A model generated the notes under the pieces. The model was not told the origin of the DNA and did not search any database. It saw nothing but the letters and a program-made list of their open reading frames with translations. A DNA stretch of 51,323 nucleotides from Xanthomonas arboricola pv. guizotiae. Its GTDB lineage: Bacteria; Pseudomonadota; Gammaproteobacteria; Xanthomonadales; Xanthomonadaceae. The translations under genes were made by a program, and so were the position numbers. Below, piece after piece: positions 15,112-24,251 of this stretch. Where the stretch lies: the NCBI RefSeq assembly GCF_002940205.1, contig NZ_MDSK01000035.1, positions 1 through 51,323 on the forward strand. Direction: 5' to 3'. Every line of letters begins with the position of its first letter. The stretch's first letter is position 1.

Positions 15112-16559
15112 GTCCTGTGCTGTTGGTCGCGCGCGAGGAACTGCGTTTCATGGCGCGCAACCGTTCCGCTGCCATCGGTGTGGTGCTGCTGATGCTGCTG
15201 ACGCTGGTGGCGGCATTGACCGCCGCGCATCATCAGCGCGAGGTGGCCGAGTTCCGCGCGCGCCAGCAACTGGCCGCGCAGCAGTCCTTCGACGCGCAGC
15301 CGGACCGCCACCCGCATCGGGTGGTGCATTACGGCCATTTCATCTATCGCCCGTTGCCGGCGCTGGCCGCCTTCGATGCCGGCGTGGATGCGTTCACCGG
15401 CAACAGCATGTTCCTGGAAGGCCATCGTCAGAACACCGCCAACTTCGGCGACGTGCGTCAGAGCTCGCTGCTGGTGCGCTTCGGCCAGCTCACCCCGGCG
15501 TTCGTGTTGCAGGTGCTGGCGCCATTGCTGCTGGTGTTTCTCGGCTATGGCGCGGTGGCGCGCGAGCAGGAGACCGGTACCTTGCGCGCGCTGCTGCTGC
15601 AGGGCGCCACGCGGGGGCAATTGCTCGGCGGCAAATATCTCGCGCTCGCGGTGGTGGCCGCTGCCTGCCTGTTGCCGGCCCTGGTCGGGCTGCTGCCGAT
15701 CGCGTCGTTGCCGATCGCGTCGTTGCCGGGTCAGGCGCTGCGGGTCGCGCTGCTGGTGCTGGCGTACGCGGTGTATCTGCTGGTGTGGTGCGCGCTGGTG
15801 CTGTCGGTGTCGATGCTGTGCCGGCGCGGCCGCGACGCGTTGCTGGTGTCGCTGGCAGTGTGGGTGTGGCTGGCCCTGCTGGTGCCGCGCGTGGCGCCGG
15901 ATGTGGCCAGTGCGGGGTACCGCCTGCCGACGCGGCTGGAGACCGACGTGGCGATCCAGCGCGACCTGCGCACGCTCGGCGACAGCCACAACCCGGATGA
16001 TCCGCACTTTGCGCAGTTCAAGCAGCAGACGCTGGCGCGCTATGGGGTGCAGCGGGTGGAACAGCTGCCGGTCAACTACAAGGGCCTGCTGGCGCTGGAA
16101 GGCGAGCGGCTCACCGCGAGCCTGTTCGAGCGCTATGCCGCGCGTGATTCGGCCATCCAGCAGCGACAGCATCTGCTGGTGCGCACGTTCGCCTTGCTGA
16201 GCCCCACGGTTGCGCTGCGCGAGCTGTCGATGACGCTGGCAGAAACCGACCTGCGTGCGCACGAGCGGTTTCTCGCCCAGGCCGAGCATTACCGCTACAC
16301 GCTGGTGCAGCAGCTCAACCAGCTGCAGGCCGATGCGGTGAGCATGGCCGACGACACCGCGCAGGATGCCGGTGCCGACCAACGCAAGCGCATCTCCTCC
16401 GCGCATTGGCGTGCGATCCCGGTGTTCGTATTCCAGCCGCCGGCCAGCACCGAGGTGCTGCGCGCCGCAGGCGCGGCGCTCGGCCTGGTCGCTGCCTGGC
16501 TGCTGGCGGCGCTGTGCATGCTGGTGGTGGCCGGCCGGCGTGTGGGAGTGGCGCGCTGA
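15108..16559 (+). CDS. ABC-2 type permease, DUF3526 family (first)
   Basis: 483 residues. Hydrophobic spans occur near residues 20-40, 130-150, 175-200, 210-235, 245-265 and at the C-terminus (LGLVAAWLLAALCMLVVAG). Between the first two lies a large extracytoplasmic region, typical of DUF3526/NosY-like ABC permeases. It carries the cytoplasmic R-E-Q-E-T-G-T-L-R-A-L-L-L motif, the coupling helix seen in ABC-2 transporters. It overlaps the ATPase stop (ATGA) and shares TGATG with the next permease. Two tandem 15-bp units (15695-15724) duplicate five residues (PIASL) in a membrane segment. Confidence 0.88.
   Translation: MSPVLLVAREELRFMARNRSAAIGVVLLMLLTLVAALTAAHHQREVAEFRARQQLAAQQSFDAQPDRHPHRVVHYGHFIYRPLPALAAFDAGVDAFTGNSMFLEGHRQNTANFGDVRQSSLLVRFGQLTPAFVLQVLAPLLLVFLGYGAVAREQETGTLRALLLQGATRGQLLGGKYLALAVVAAACLLPALVGLLPIASLPIASLPGQALRVALLVLAYAVYLLVWCALVLSVSMLCRRGRDALLVSLAVWVWLALLVPRVAPDVASAGYRLPTRLETDVAIQRDLRTLGDSHNPDDPHFAQFKQQTLARYGVQRVEQLPVNYKGLLALEGERLTASLFERYAARDSAIQQRQHLLVRTFALLSPTVALRELSMTLAETDLRAHERFLAQAEHYRYTLVQQLNQLQADAVSMADDTAQDAGADQRKRISSAHWRAIPVFVFQPPASTEVLRAAGAALGLVAAWLLAALCMLVVAGRRVGVAR
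15695..15724 (+). repeat. Tandem 15-bp duplication inside permease gene
   Basis: GCCGATCGCGTCGTT occurs twice in a row, in frame, adding five residues (PIASL) to a transmembrane segment of the first permease. Confidence 0.85.
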
Positions 16560-17827
16560 TGCTGCTGTGGAAATACGAACTGCTGCTGTTGCTGCGCGCA
16601 CGCGCCGCGCTGGCCGGCCTGCTGTTGCTGGCGGTGTTGACGGTGTGCAGCCTGCTCTCCGGCCAGCACCTCATCGCTGCGCAGCGCGCCAACATCGCCC
16701 GCATTGCAGCGCTGCAGCAGGAGGACAGCGCAGCGGTGCAAGACGATGTGGCGCGCTCCAACGACGCCGGCAGCGCGGCCTACTACAGCTTCCATCCGAC
16801 CTGGGATGTGCCCACGCCACTGGCATTTGCCGCGGTGGGCATGCGCGATGTGTCGCCCTACATTTTGCGTGTCCGCGCGCTGGGCCTGGAAGCGCAGATC
16901 CACGATGGCGACAGCTACAACCCGGAGCTGGCACTGGCCGGGCGCTTCGACTACGCCTTCGTGCTGGTGTTCCTGCTGCCGTTGTTCGTGATCGCGCTGC
17001 TGTTCGATCTGCGTTCGGGCGAACGCGAGGCCGGGCGCGCACGCATGCTCGCCGCATTGCCGGGCGCGGGCACCGCGTTGCTGGTGCGGCGCGTGGCGGT
17101 GCGTGCCGCTGCGGTGCTGGTGTGTCTGAGCGTGCCGTTTGTCATTGCCGCAACCCTCAATGCGGTGCCGCTGCTGCAACAGCTCGCGGTGCTGGCATTG
17201 ACCTGCGCCTACCTGCTGTTCTGGGTGCTGCTGTCGGTGCTGGTCGGGCGCCTCCACTGGCGCCCTGCCGCGCATGCCACCGCCCTGGCGACCTGCTGGG
17301 TGGTGCTGGCGCTGGTTGCACCGGCGTTGGCGCATGTGGCGATCAATCAGGCAGTGCCGGTCAACCAAGGCAGCGAGATCGCGCGGCTGCAGCGCGAGGC
17401 GGTCAACCACGCCTGGGACATTCCGCGCCAGGACACCATGCGGGCCTTCTACGCGCAGAATCCGCAGTGGGCAGACTCGGCGCCGCTGACCGGCGCGTTC
17501 CATTACAAGTGGTATTTCGCCTTCCACGAAAACGGCGACCAACAGGTGGCCGCGCAGGTCGCGGCCTATCGCCAAGGTTTGCAGCGACGCGAAGCACTGG
17601 CGCAGCGTGTTGCCGGCGCGTTGCCGCCGGTGGCGTTGCAGGCCGCGTTGACGCGCCTGGCAGGCACCGACCTGCGCGCGCAACTGGCGTACCAGGACCG
17701 CATCCGCGCCTATCACCAGGCACTGCGGACGTTCTATTACGGCTATCTGTTCCGCGACCGCCCATTCACGCGCGAGGACTTCGGGCGCGCGCCACGTTTC
17801 GACGCAAGCGCCGGTCCTGCGTCATAG
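16559..17827 (+). CDS. ABC-2 type permease, DUF3526 family (second)
   Basis: 422 residues starting MLLWKYELLLLLRARAALAGLLLLAVLTV, the first membrane span. A long external loop follows, containing a YYSFHPTWDVPTPLAFAAVGMRDVSPYI segment; the D-L-R-S-G-E-R-E-A-G-R motif marks the coupling helix, and four or five more spans follow. The start overlaps the previous stop as TGATG, so the two permeases are tightly coupled and presumably form a heterodimer with the upstream ATPase. The alternative long upstream frame from 16406 is out of context and rejected. Confidence 0.87.
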   Translation: MLLWKYELLLLLRARAALAGLLLLAVLTVCSLLSGQHLIAAQRANIARIAALQQEDSAAVQDDVARSNDAGSAAYYSFHPTWDVPTPLAFAAVGMRDVSPYILRVRALGLEAQIHDGDSYNPELALAGRFDYAFVLVFLLPLFVIALLFDLRSGEREAGRARMLAALPGAGTALLVRRVAVRAAAVLVCLSVPFVIAATLNAVPLLQQLAVLALTCAYLLFWVLLSVLVGRLHWRPAAHATALATCWVVLALVAPALAHVAINQAVPVNQGSEIARLQREAVNHAWDIPRQDTMRAFYAQNPQWADSAPLTGAFHYKWYFAFHENGDQQVAAQVAAYRQGLQRREALAQRVAGALPPVALQAALTRLAGTDLRAQLAYQDRIRAYHQALRTFYYGYLFRDRPFTREDFGRAPRFDASAGPAS

Positions 17828-17870
17828 CGGCAGCCGCGTGTCACCCCTCACCTTCGTTGTCTCACTTGCG

Positions 17871-17893
17871 ACCCGGGCCCAGCGCGCCCGGGT
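17871..17893 (+). promoter_or_regulatory. Intercistronic hairpin before the TonB receptor
   Basis: ACCCGGGC / GCCCGGGT perfect 8-bp stem with a seven-base spacer, in the 85-bp gap between the second permease and the receptor. There is no T tract after it. It may set a polarity difference or stabilise the transcript. Confidence 0.45.
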
Positions 17894-17912
17894 GCTTCAG
17901 GAGTCCTGCCCG

Positions 17913-20057
17913 ATGTCCGTGTCCACGCCGCGCCGCCGTCTGTCCAACACGCTGCCTTTGCTCGGTGCACTGAGCTGCGCAGGCGTCAGTCCGCTTGCCG
18001 GGGCGGCCGAGCCGCAGGCGCGCGATCTGGATGCGGTGCAGGTGCGCAGCCACTACACGCCGTACCGCGCCTTGAGCGTGACCGGCGCCACCAAGACCGA
18101 TGCGCCGCTGCGCGATCTGCCGATCAGTGCGCGCGTGCTGGACCAGGCCCTGCTCGAGGACGCCGGCGTCACCGATCTGGCCGGCGCGCTGGAGATGGCC
18201 AGCGGCATCACCAAGGCCAACAACCTGGGCGGGTTGTGGGATAGCTACTCGATGCGCGGCTTCACCGGCGACCCGAATTTCAGCTCGGACTACATGGTCA
18301 ACGGCTTCAATGCCAGCCGCGGCTACAACGGCCTGCGCGATGCGGCCAACACGCAGAGCATCGAGGTGATCAAGGGCCCGGCTTCGGCGTTGTACGGGCG
18401 CGGCGAGCCCGGCGGTGCGGTCAATATCGTCACCAAGAAGCCCTTGTTTCAGCCGCAGCACAGCGTGGATCTGTCGGCGGGGCGCTTCGACAGTTACCGC
18501 GCCGCGGTCGACAGCACCGGCCCGCTGGGCGAAAACCTGGCCTATCGGCTGAATGTCATGCACAAGGATCAGCACAGCTTCCGCGACACCGTCGACAGCG
18601 ACAACACGCTGCTGGCGCCCTCGCTGCTGTGGATGCCCACGCCCGATACCACGGTGTCCTACGAGCTGGAATGCGTGCGCATCCATGCGCCGTTCGATCG
18701 CGGCGTCACCGCCATCGATGGCGATGCCAATCGGCTGCCGGCCAGGCGTTTTCTGGGCGAGCCGCGCGATGGCGATATCGATCTGCATTCCACCGGGCAG
18801 CAGGTGTTCGTGGTGCATGGCTTGAACCAGACCTGGTCGCTGCAGGGCGGGGCGACCTATCGCGACAGCGGCATGCGCGGTTTTTCCACCGAACCGTGGA
18901 CGCTGCAGGCCGACGAGCGCACGCTGCGCCGCGAGCGCCGCTACCGCGATTACCAGGGCCGCGATATCGCCGCGCGTGCGGAACTGCTCGGCAGCGTGCA
19001 GGCCGGCAGCGTCACCCATAACGTGTTGTTCGGCGTGGACGGCAATCGCTTCGACGACAGCCGCTTCCAGCAGCGCGCCCGCTCTGCGGCCACGCCGTAC
19101 AGCATCGACGTGCTTGCACCGCAGTACGGCGTTGCGCAGCCGGGGCGGCTGGCCACCATCACCGATACCGAGGAGCGTCAGCAGGCGTGGGGCGTCTATG
19201 CGCAGGATCAGCTCGATCTTGGCGCGCGCTGGAAGGCCTTGCTCGGCCTGCGCTACGACCACTACCAGCAGGATCTCGACAATCAGCTGCGCGGCGCCAC
19301 GCAGCGCGCCTCCGATGGCGTGGTCAGCCCGCGTACGGGCGTGATCTTCCATGTCGACGCTGCGCTGTCGCTGTATGCCAGTGCTGCGGCGGGCTTTCGT
19401 CCCAACAGCGGCGTGGGGGCCGACGGGCAGAGTTTTGCGCCGGAGAAGAGCCGCTCGCTGGAAACCGGCCTGAAGTACGTGCAGCCCGGCGATGGCCTGG
19501 AAGCGACGCTGGCCGCGTTCCGCATCGACAAGAAGAACGTGCTGAGCCTGGATCCGGCCGACACCAGCTTTTCGCTGCCGGTGGGCGAGATGCGCAGCCA
19601 GGGCGTGGAGCTGGATCTGCTCGGGCGGCTGACCCCGCGCCTGGCCGCCTCGGTGGGCCTGGCCTATACCGACTCGCAGGTCACGCGCAGCAGTGAGGCC
19701 GCCGCCGGTACCGGCCTGGCCGAGGGACGCCGCTTCCCGAACGTGCCGCGCTTCAGCGGCAATGCCTTCGTCAACTACCAGCAGCCGTTGACCGGCAAGC
19801 GCAGTGCGGCGCTGGGCGTGGGCGTGTCGCATACCGGTGAGCGGCTGGGCTCGGTGGATAGCAATACCGACTTCGTGCTGCCTGCGTACACGGTGTGGCG
19901 CCTGGTCGGGCATTACGACCTGAGCGAGCGCCTACGCCTGTATGCCAAGGTCGAGAACCTCACCGACCGCCGCTACGCCGCGTTCTCCTACAGCGAGCAG
20001 TGGGTGTATCCGGGCGCGCCGCGCAGCTGGACGGTGGGTGTGCGGTTGCGGTTTTGA
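17913..20057 (+). CDS. TonB-dependent siderophore-type outer-membrane receptor
   Basis: 714 residues from ATG 17913 (AGGAG nine bases upstream). The N-terminal signal (RRRLSNTLPLLGALSCAGVSPLAGA) is followed by a TonB-box-like D-L-D-A-V-Q-V stretch. The plug domain includes LRDLPISARVLDQALLEDAG, SYSMRGFTGDPNF and IEVIKGPASALYGRGEPGGAVNIVTKKP. The 22-strand barrel ends in the canonical aromatic C-terminus (WTVGVRLRF). It imports a ligand, most probably a metal chelate, across the outer membrane using TonB energy. It is the fourth gene of the ABC operon; pairing with an ABC-2-type transporter rather than a binding-protein importer is unusual. Confidence 0.92.
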   Translation: MSVSTPRRRLSNTLPLLGALSCAGVSPLAGAAEPQARDLDAVQVRSHYTPYRALSVTGATKTDAPLRDLPISARVLDQALLEDAGVTDLAGALEMASGITKANNLGGLWDSYSMRGFTGDPNFSSDYMVNGFNASRGYNGLRDAANTQSIEVIKGPASALYGRGEPGGAVNIVTKKPLFQPQHSVDLSAGRFDSYRAAVDSTGPLGENLAYRLNVMHKDQHSFRDTVDSDNTLLAPSLLWMPTPDTTVSYELECVRIHAPFDRGVTAIDGDANRLPARRFLGEPRDGDIDLHSTGQQVFVVHGLNQTWSLQGGATYRDSGMRGFSTEPWTLQADERTLRRERRYRDYQGRDIAARAELLGSVQAGSVTHNVLFGVDGNRFDDSRFQQRARSAATPYSIDVLAPQYGVAQPGRLATITDTEERQQAWGVYAQDQLDLGARWKALLGLRYDHYQQDLDNQLRGATQRASDGVVSPRTGVIFHVDAALSLYASAAAGFRPNSGVGADGQSFAPEKSRSLETGLKYVQPGDGLEATLAAFRIDKKNVLSLDPADTSFSLPVGEMRSQGVELDLLGRLTPRLAASVGLAYTDSQVTRSSEAAAGTGLAEGRRFPNVPRFSGNAFVNYQQPLTGKRSAALGVGVSHTGERLGSVDSNTDFVLPAYTVWRLVGHYDLSERLRLYAKVENLTDRRYAAFSYSEQWVYPGAPRSWTVGVRLRF

Positions 20058-20250
20058 TCAGCGCCGGCATGTGATCGACACCGACTGGCGACGTCCGACC
20101 ATGCGTGCTTGATGGACCACGCCAGCGCTGGTCGGCGGATGCGAGCAACGCCGACCAGCGCACTGGCCGCGATCGTGCTGCACACGTGCGCCATGCGGGT
20201 TTCAGCCAGCCGCCGTGTGCGTGCAGCGCCAGCGCGATTGATGGGTCGCG

Positions 20251-20901
20251 CTAGCTGCGCCGCGTGGAGGCACGCTTGCTGCGCTTCTTGCCCGGCGCCA
20301 CCGGCGCGGCGTCCTCGCTGACCAACGCGCCACCGCTGTGCAGTTGTTCCAGCCACGACAGCGCATCGACATAGCCGAGGAAGTGCTGCAGATAACCGGG
20401 TGAGCACTCGCGCATCAGGCCGATGCAGCGATGCACCAGCACGCTGGAATTGAGCGGGCCGGCATCCTTGGGGGCATCCTGCAGCGACTGCCGCACCTGG
20501 CTGGCGGTGCGCACCGTGGTCCAGGTGCGACGAAAATCCTCCAGCGCCGGCAGCTCGGGGAACTGCGTGGCATCGGCGCTGGCGGTCTTTCTGCTGTCCA
20601 CTTCCATCAACGCCGCATGGCCTGCCATCCGCTCGGCCAGTGCGCCCAGCGCGCTGCGTTGCGACGGCTGTGTAGCGGCGCTGGCGACGCGGCGGCGCGC
20701 GGCCTGCTTCACCGTCGCCGCGTACGCATCGACCAGCTTGCCCAGCTTGTCTTCCAGCACCTCGCGCACCGGCTCGGCCTGTGTGCCGGCACGCGCGGCC
20801 AGCGTTTCCATCAGGTGGAAACGCACCGGATCCAACTGGTCGGCGCCCTGGCTGCGCCAGCGCTGCAGGCGCGCGTGCGCGGATGTCGCCTGCGTGCTCA
20901 T
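20251..20901 (-). CDS. DUF2894 domain protein of the motor operon
   Basis: 216 residues, last gene of the four-gene leftward operon. It is soluble and mainly helical, with a conserved-looking C-terminal block (NSSVLVHRCIGLMRECSPGYLQHFLGYVDALSWLEQL) and a very basic tail (KKRSKRASTRRS). This matches the DUF2894 family, whose members sit beside DUF802 and OmpA genes. Its start overlaps the stop of the OmpA/MotB-like gene by ATGA, so they are translationally coupled. No enzymatic motif is seen; a cytoplasmic accessory or adaptor role for the motor is inferred only from context. Confidence 0.82.
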   Translation of the reverse strand: MSTQATSAHARLQRWRSQGADQLDPVRFHLMETLAARAGTQAEPVREVLEDKLGKLVDAYAATVKQAARRRVASAATQPSQRSALGALAERMAGHAALMEVDSRKTASADATQFPELPALEDFRRTWTTVRTASQVRQSLQDAPKDAGPLNSSVLVHRCIGLMRECSPGYLQHFLGYVDALSWLEQLHSGGALVSEDAAPVAPGKKRSKRASTRRS

Positions 20902-21572
20902 CGCGTGCCTGTGGCCGCTGTCGGCTTGGCGGCAAAAGACGCACGCGAGGTGGACGGGCGCGCAATCGGTGCGATCTCCACACGGCGGTTCCTGGCGCGG
21001 CGCGTTTCATCGGCATTGGAATCCACCGGCTGTTGCGAGCCGAAGGCCGCGGCAAACACCGATGCGGCTGGCACGCCTTCGGCGATCAATGCACGCGTCA
21101 CCGTGAGTGCGCGTTGGGCCGACAGTTCCCAGTTGTCGGCGTAGCGCCGGTTGCCGCCCAGCACCGGGCGGTCGTCGGTGAAGCCGCTGACCATCAGGAT
21201 CTCCTCGCGTGCCGCCAGGTATTCAGTCAACGGCGCGGCCAGCGTCTTCAGCACCTCACGGCCTTCCGGCTGCAACTGATCGGAATTGAAGGCGAACAGC
21301 ACATTGCCGCGGATGCCGATGCGGCCGTCGACCAGGGTCACGCGGCCGGCGGCCAGCGGCGCCGCCAGCGCCTGCTCCAGCGTCTTGCGGCGCTGCGCTT
21401 CGGCCTGACGCTGTTTGACCTCTTCGTCCAGGCGGCTGGACAGCTGCAGCTGCACGCCGATCACCCCGACCAGGATCAGCACGAACGCGCCCAGCAGCAC
21501 CGACATCAGGTCGCCGAAGGCGGCCCAGATCGGTGTGTCCGATTCGCCGTCGATGTCGATCTCGTCGCTCAT
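20898..21572 (-). CDS. OmpA/MotB-like (ZorB-like) stator protein
   Basis: 224 residues. A short acidic start is followed by one membrane span with the MotB-type motif PIWAAFGDLMSVLLGAFVLIL; D21 occupies the position of the proton/sodium-carrying aspartate of MotB, ExbD and ZorB. A linker (VKQRQAEAQRRKTLEQAL) leads to an OmpA-type peptidoglycan-binding domain (NVLFAFNSDQLQPEGREVLKTL... GFTDDRPV... LSAQRALTVTRALI... RRARNRRVEI). It would pair with the DUF802 protein as the 2-subunit axle of a 5:2 ion-driven motor anchored to peptidoglycan. Start and stop overlap the neighbouring genes by four bases each. Confidence 0.87.
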   Translation of the reverse strand: MSDEIDIDGESDTPIWAAFGDLMSVLLGAFVLILVGVIGVQLQLSSRLDEEVKQRQAEAQRRKTLEQALAAPLAAGRVTLVDGRIGIRGNVLFAFNSDQLQPEGREVLKTLAAPLTEYLAAREEILMVSGFTDDRPVLGGNRRYADNWELSAQRALTVTRALIAEGVPAASVFAAAFGSQQPVDSNADETRRARNRRVEIAPIARPSTSRASFAAKPTAATGTR

Positions 21573-24241
21573 GCCGCGCTGGCCTCGCCGGCAGCGGCCT
21601 CACCGGCATCGCCGCGGCCGCGATCGAGCTGGCGCAGTTCTTCGATGATCTGCTTCTGCGACAGCATGCTGAGGTCGACCACCTCGCGCGCCTGCGCCAC
21701 GTAATACGCCAGTTGGTCGTCGCTGCGTGCCAGCGAGGCGTCCAGTGCGCTGGCAACATGCTGCAGGCGCTCGTTGAGTTCGCTGGTGGAGCCGCTGAAC
21801 AGCTGCACCGCCACGCCGAAGGCTTCGCCCAGGCTGGCCACTTCCACCGCGCTGCCGCTGACATGTGCGGCCACCGCGCCAAGCTTGCCGGTCTCGCTGC
21901 CGATCTGCTCGGTGAGCTGGGTGCCCACGCGTTGCAGCAGGTCGGCCGAGGTGGTGACCAGCGCATCGACCGCTGCGCGTTGTTCGGTGGAGGCGTGATT
22001 GACCGCGTTGAGCAAGGTGTCCAGGGTGGCGAGCAGCTTGCTGCGTTCTTCCAGCATCGCGGTGTCGCGCACCATGCTCTCGGACAGGTTCTGGCGCAGC
22101 TCGGCCACCACATCGGCGGCCGCCTTGGGCGCCTCGGAGGCGATCTGCATCAGGCGCGCCACTTCGCTGATGGTGGCGCTGGCCTGTGCCTGCGCCTGCG
22201 TGGACAGCTCGCTGGCGGTGCTGGCCAGGGTGTCGCAGATCGCCTGCTGCTGCTGGGTGACGCGCTCGCCGGTGCGTTCCCACTGCGTGCTCAGGTCCGC
22301 GCTCATCGCGCTGAAGCGCTCGCTCCACAGCGCCAGGCGCTGGGTGTCGCGGGCTTCCAGTGCGGCCTGCAGTTCGGTGTGCGATTGCTGCAGGGTGCCG
22401 ACCAGGGCGGCGGCATGCGCGTCGAAGCTGGCGGTGGCGGCCGCCAGTGCGCCCTGGTGCTGGGCGGCCAATGCGGCGCTGGCGTCCTGTTGCTGCGCCA
22501 GCGCGGCGTTCCAGGCGCTGGCGGTCGCGCTGCTGGATTGATCCATGCGCCTGGAGACCGCATCGACCAGGGCGCTGGAGCGTGCGTCGAAGGTGCTGGC
22601 GAACTGGGCCAGCGTGCCCTGCAACTCCTGCGTCAGTGCCTGATTTGCGCGTTGCTGTTCGGCCACCGCCGCGGTCCAGGTGGCGGCTGCGGCGGCGGTG
22701 CTGCTTTCGAAGCCGCCGCTCAGGCCGTCGAGTTGCTGCTGCACGGCCTGCTGCACGCCGTCCTGCAGCGCGCTGGTCTGCTGGGCGAGCTGTGCGAGCG
22801 TGGCCTGCAATTGCGCATTCAACGCCGCGCCTGCGCGTTGCTGCTCGGCGAGCACCGCGGCCCAGTGCTCGGCCGTGGCGGCGTTGCTGCGTTCGAATCC
22901 GTCACTGAGTGCGGTCAACTGCTGCTGCACCGCGTGGGTCACGCCGTCCTGCACCGCGAGGCTGCGCTGATCGATCTGCGCCAACGTGGTCTGCAGCTGC
23001 TCGGTCAACGCGTGCTGCGCACGTTCCTGCGCGGCCAACACGGCCTGCCAGTGCTCGGCGGCCGTCTGCGCACTGTGCTGGAAGCCGTCGTTGAGCGCGT
23101 GCAACTGCTGCTGCACGGCGGTGCCGACGCCGTCCTGCACGGCAGTGGTCTGCTGCGCGATCTGCTCCAGCGTGGCCTGCAGCCGCGTGTCGAGCGCTTG
23201 CTGCGCGCGTTCCTGCGCGGCGAGCGCGCTGGTCCAGTGCGCGGCCGCGGCACTGGCGCTGTGCTGGAAGCCGCTGGTGATGCCGTCCAGTTGCTGCCGG
23301 ACGGCGTGGGTGAGGCGCTCGTGCAGGGCGGCGGTGTCGCGCGCGATGCTGGTCATGGTCGCTTCCATCGCCGGCTGCAAGGCCGCGCCCACCGCGCGTG
23401 CGCTTTCTGCCACGCCGCTCTGCAGCGATTGCTCCATCGCCGTGGCCAGGCGCGCATAGGCCGCTTCGCTCCGGGCGTGGAACTCGGCCTGCTGCGCGGC
23501 CAGGCGTTCATCGGCGGCGATGCTCTGCTGCTCGATGCTGCCCATCAGCGTCTGCAGGCGATCGATCAGCGCCGGCATCAGCGCGCTTTGCTGCTGCTGC
23601 AACTTGAACACTTCGCCACGCTGGTGCGCGTCCGAATGCGGATGCAGCTCCGAGGCGATCTTCAAATCCAGCCGTTGCACCGCCTGCAGCCGCTCGCGCC
23701 GGCACAGCGCCGACAACAGCCCCAGCATTGCGGAGCTTGCAACGCCGGCGATCGAGGTGCCGAACGCAAACGCCAGGCCTTCCACCGGCGCGGCCAGCGC
23801 GCCGCGGATGGCCTGCAGGTCGGTGGCGCTCTGCAATGCGAAGCCGGTGCCCTTGAGCGTGGCCATCATGCCGAGCAGGGTGCCGAGCATGCCCAGCAAC
23901 ACCAGCAGGCCGACCAGATATGGCGTCAGCACCGGTGCCGGCAACGCCACGCGCTCGCCCTTGATGCGCAGGCGCACCGCATTGCGCAGGCTCGGATGCA
24001 GGCGCTCCAGCCATTCGCCCAATGCCGATGGCGCGGTGGTCAACGCGGTGACCGCATCGTCCAGCGTCGCGCTGGCCTGGCGGTAGCGGTACAGCTCCAG
24101 CGCGCCGGCCACATAACAGGCGCCGATCACCGCCGCGACGCAGGCGCCGAGCGGATTGGAGCCCAGATAACCGATGCCGACCCAGCAAACCGCCAACAGG
24201 CCGACGACAAACACACACAGGTGGACGAGAGTTCTGAACAT
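21569..24241 (-). CDS. DUF802 protein: MotA/TolQ/ExbB-like (ZorA-like) with giant coiled-coil tail
   Basis: 890 residues. There are membrane spans at about 4-24, 33-50, 105-128 and 155-180. The third contains PYLVGLLVLLGMLGTLLGMMATLKG and the fourth EGLAFAFGTSIAGVASSAMLGLLSAL, the two signature helices of MotA/TolQ/ExbB proton-channel proteins. From about residue 205 to the end it is a Gln/Ala-rich predicted coiled coil that includes four tandem 62-residue repeats (about 305-556). This is the architecture of ZorA, where five copies form the channel and the tails bundle into a long cytoplasmic stalk. It forms an operon with DUF3348 upstream (10-bp gap) and the MotB-like gene downstream (ATGA). 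Function in this family is not established. Confidence 0.85.
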   Translation of the reverse strand: MFRTLVHLCVFVVGLLAVCWVGIGYLGSNPLGACVAAVIGACYVAGALELYRYRQASATLDDAVTALTTAPSALGEWLERLHPSLRNAVRLRIKGERVALPAPVLTPYLVGLLVLLGMLGTLLGMMATLKGTGFALQSATDLQAIRGALAAPVEGLAFAFGTSIAGVASSAMLGLLSALCRRERLQAVQRLDLKIASELHPHSDAHQRGEVFKLQQQQSALMPALIDRLQTLMGSIEQQSIAADERLAAQQAEFHARSEAAYARLATAMEQSLQSGVAESARAVGAALQPAMEATMTSIARDTAALHERLTHAVRQQLDGITSGFQHSASAAAAHWTSALAAQERAQQALDTRLQATLEQIAQQTTAVQDGVGTAVQQQLHALNDGFQHSAQTAAEHWQAVLAAQERAQHALTEQLQTTLAQIDQRSLAVQDGVTHAVQQQLTALSDGFERSNAATAEHWAAVLAEQQRAGAALNAQLQATLAQLAQQTSALQDGVQQAVQQQLDGLSGGFESSTAAAAATWTAAVAEQQRANQALTQELQGTLAQFASTFDARSSALVDAVSRRMDQSSSATASAWNAALAQQQDASAALAAQHQGALAAATASFDAHAAALVGTLQQSHTELQAALEARDTQRLALWSERFSAMSADLSTQWERTGERVTQQQQAICDTLASTASELSTQAQAQASATISEVARLMQIASEAPKAAADVVAELRQNLSESMVRDTAMLEERSKLLATLDTLLNAVNHASTEQRAAVDALVTTSADLLQRVGTQLTEQIGSETGKLGAVAAHVSGSAVEVASLGEAFGVAVQLFSGSTSELNERLQHVASALDASLARSDDQLAYYVAQAREVVDLSMLSQKQIIEELRQLDRGRGDAGEAAAGEASAA
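22574..23329 (-). repeat. Four tandem ~186-bp coding repeats
   Basis: Residues 305-366, 367-428, 429-490 and 491-556 of the DUF802 protein repeat one 62-residue unit of the form A-V-Q-D-G-V-x-x-A-V-Q-Q-Q-L, then G-F-x-x-S, then A-A-E-H-W, then L-A-A-Q-E-R-A. The copies differ by many substitutions, so they are old or diversifying, but the period is exact for three of them and 66 in the last. Confidence 0.8.
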
Positions 24242-24251
24242 GAGGTCCCAG

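Noticed and set aside
22574..23329. Periodic ~186-bp pattern as a CRISPR or satellite
   Set aside because: Units are coding, diverged and contiguous without unique spacers; they are protein repeats.
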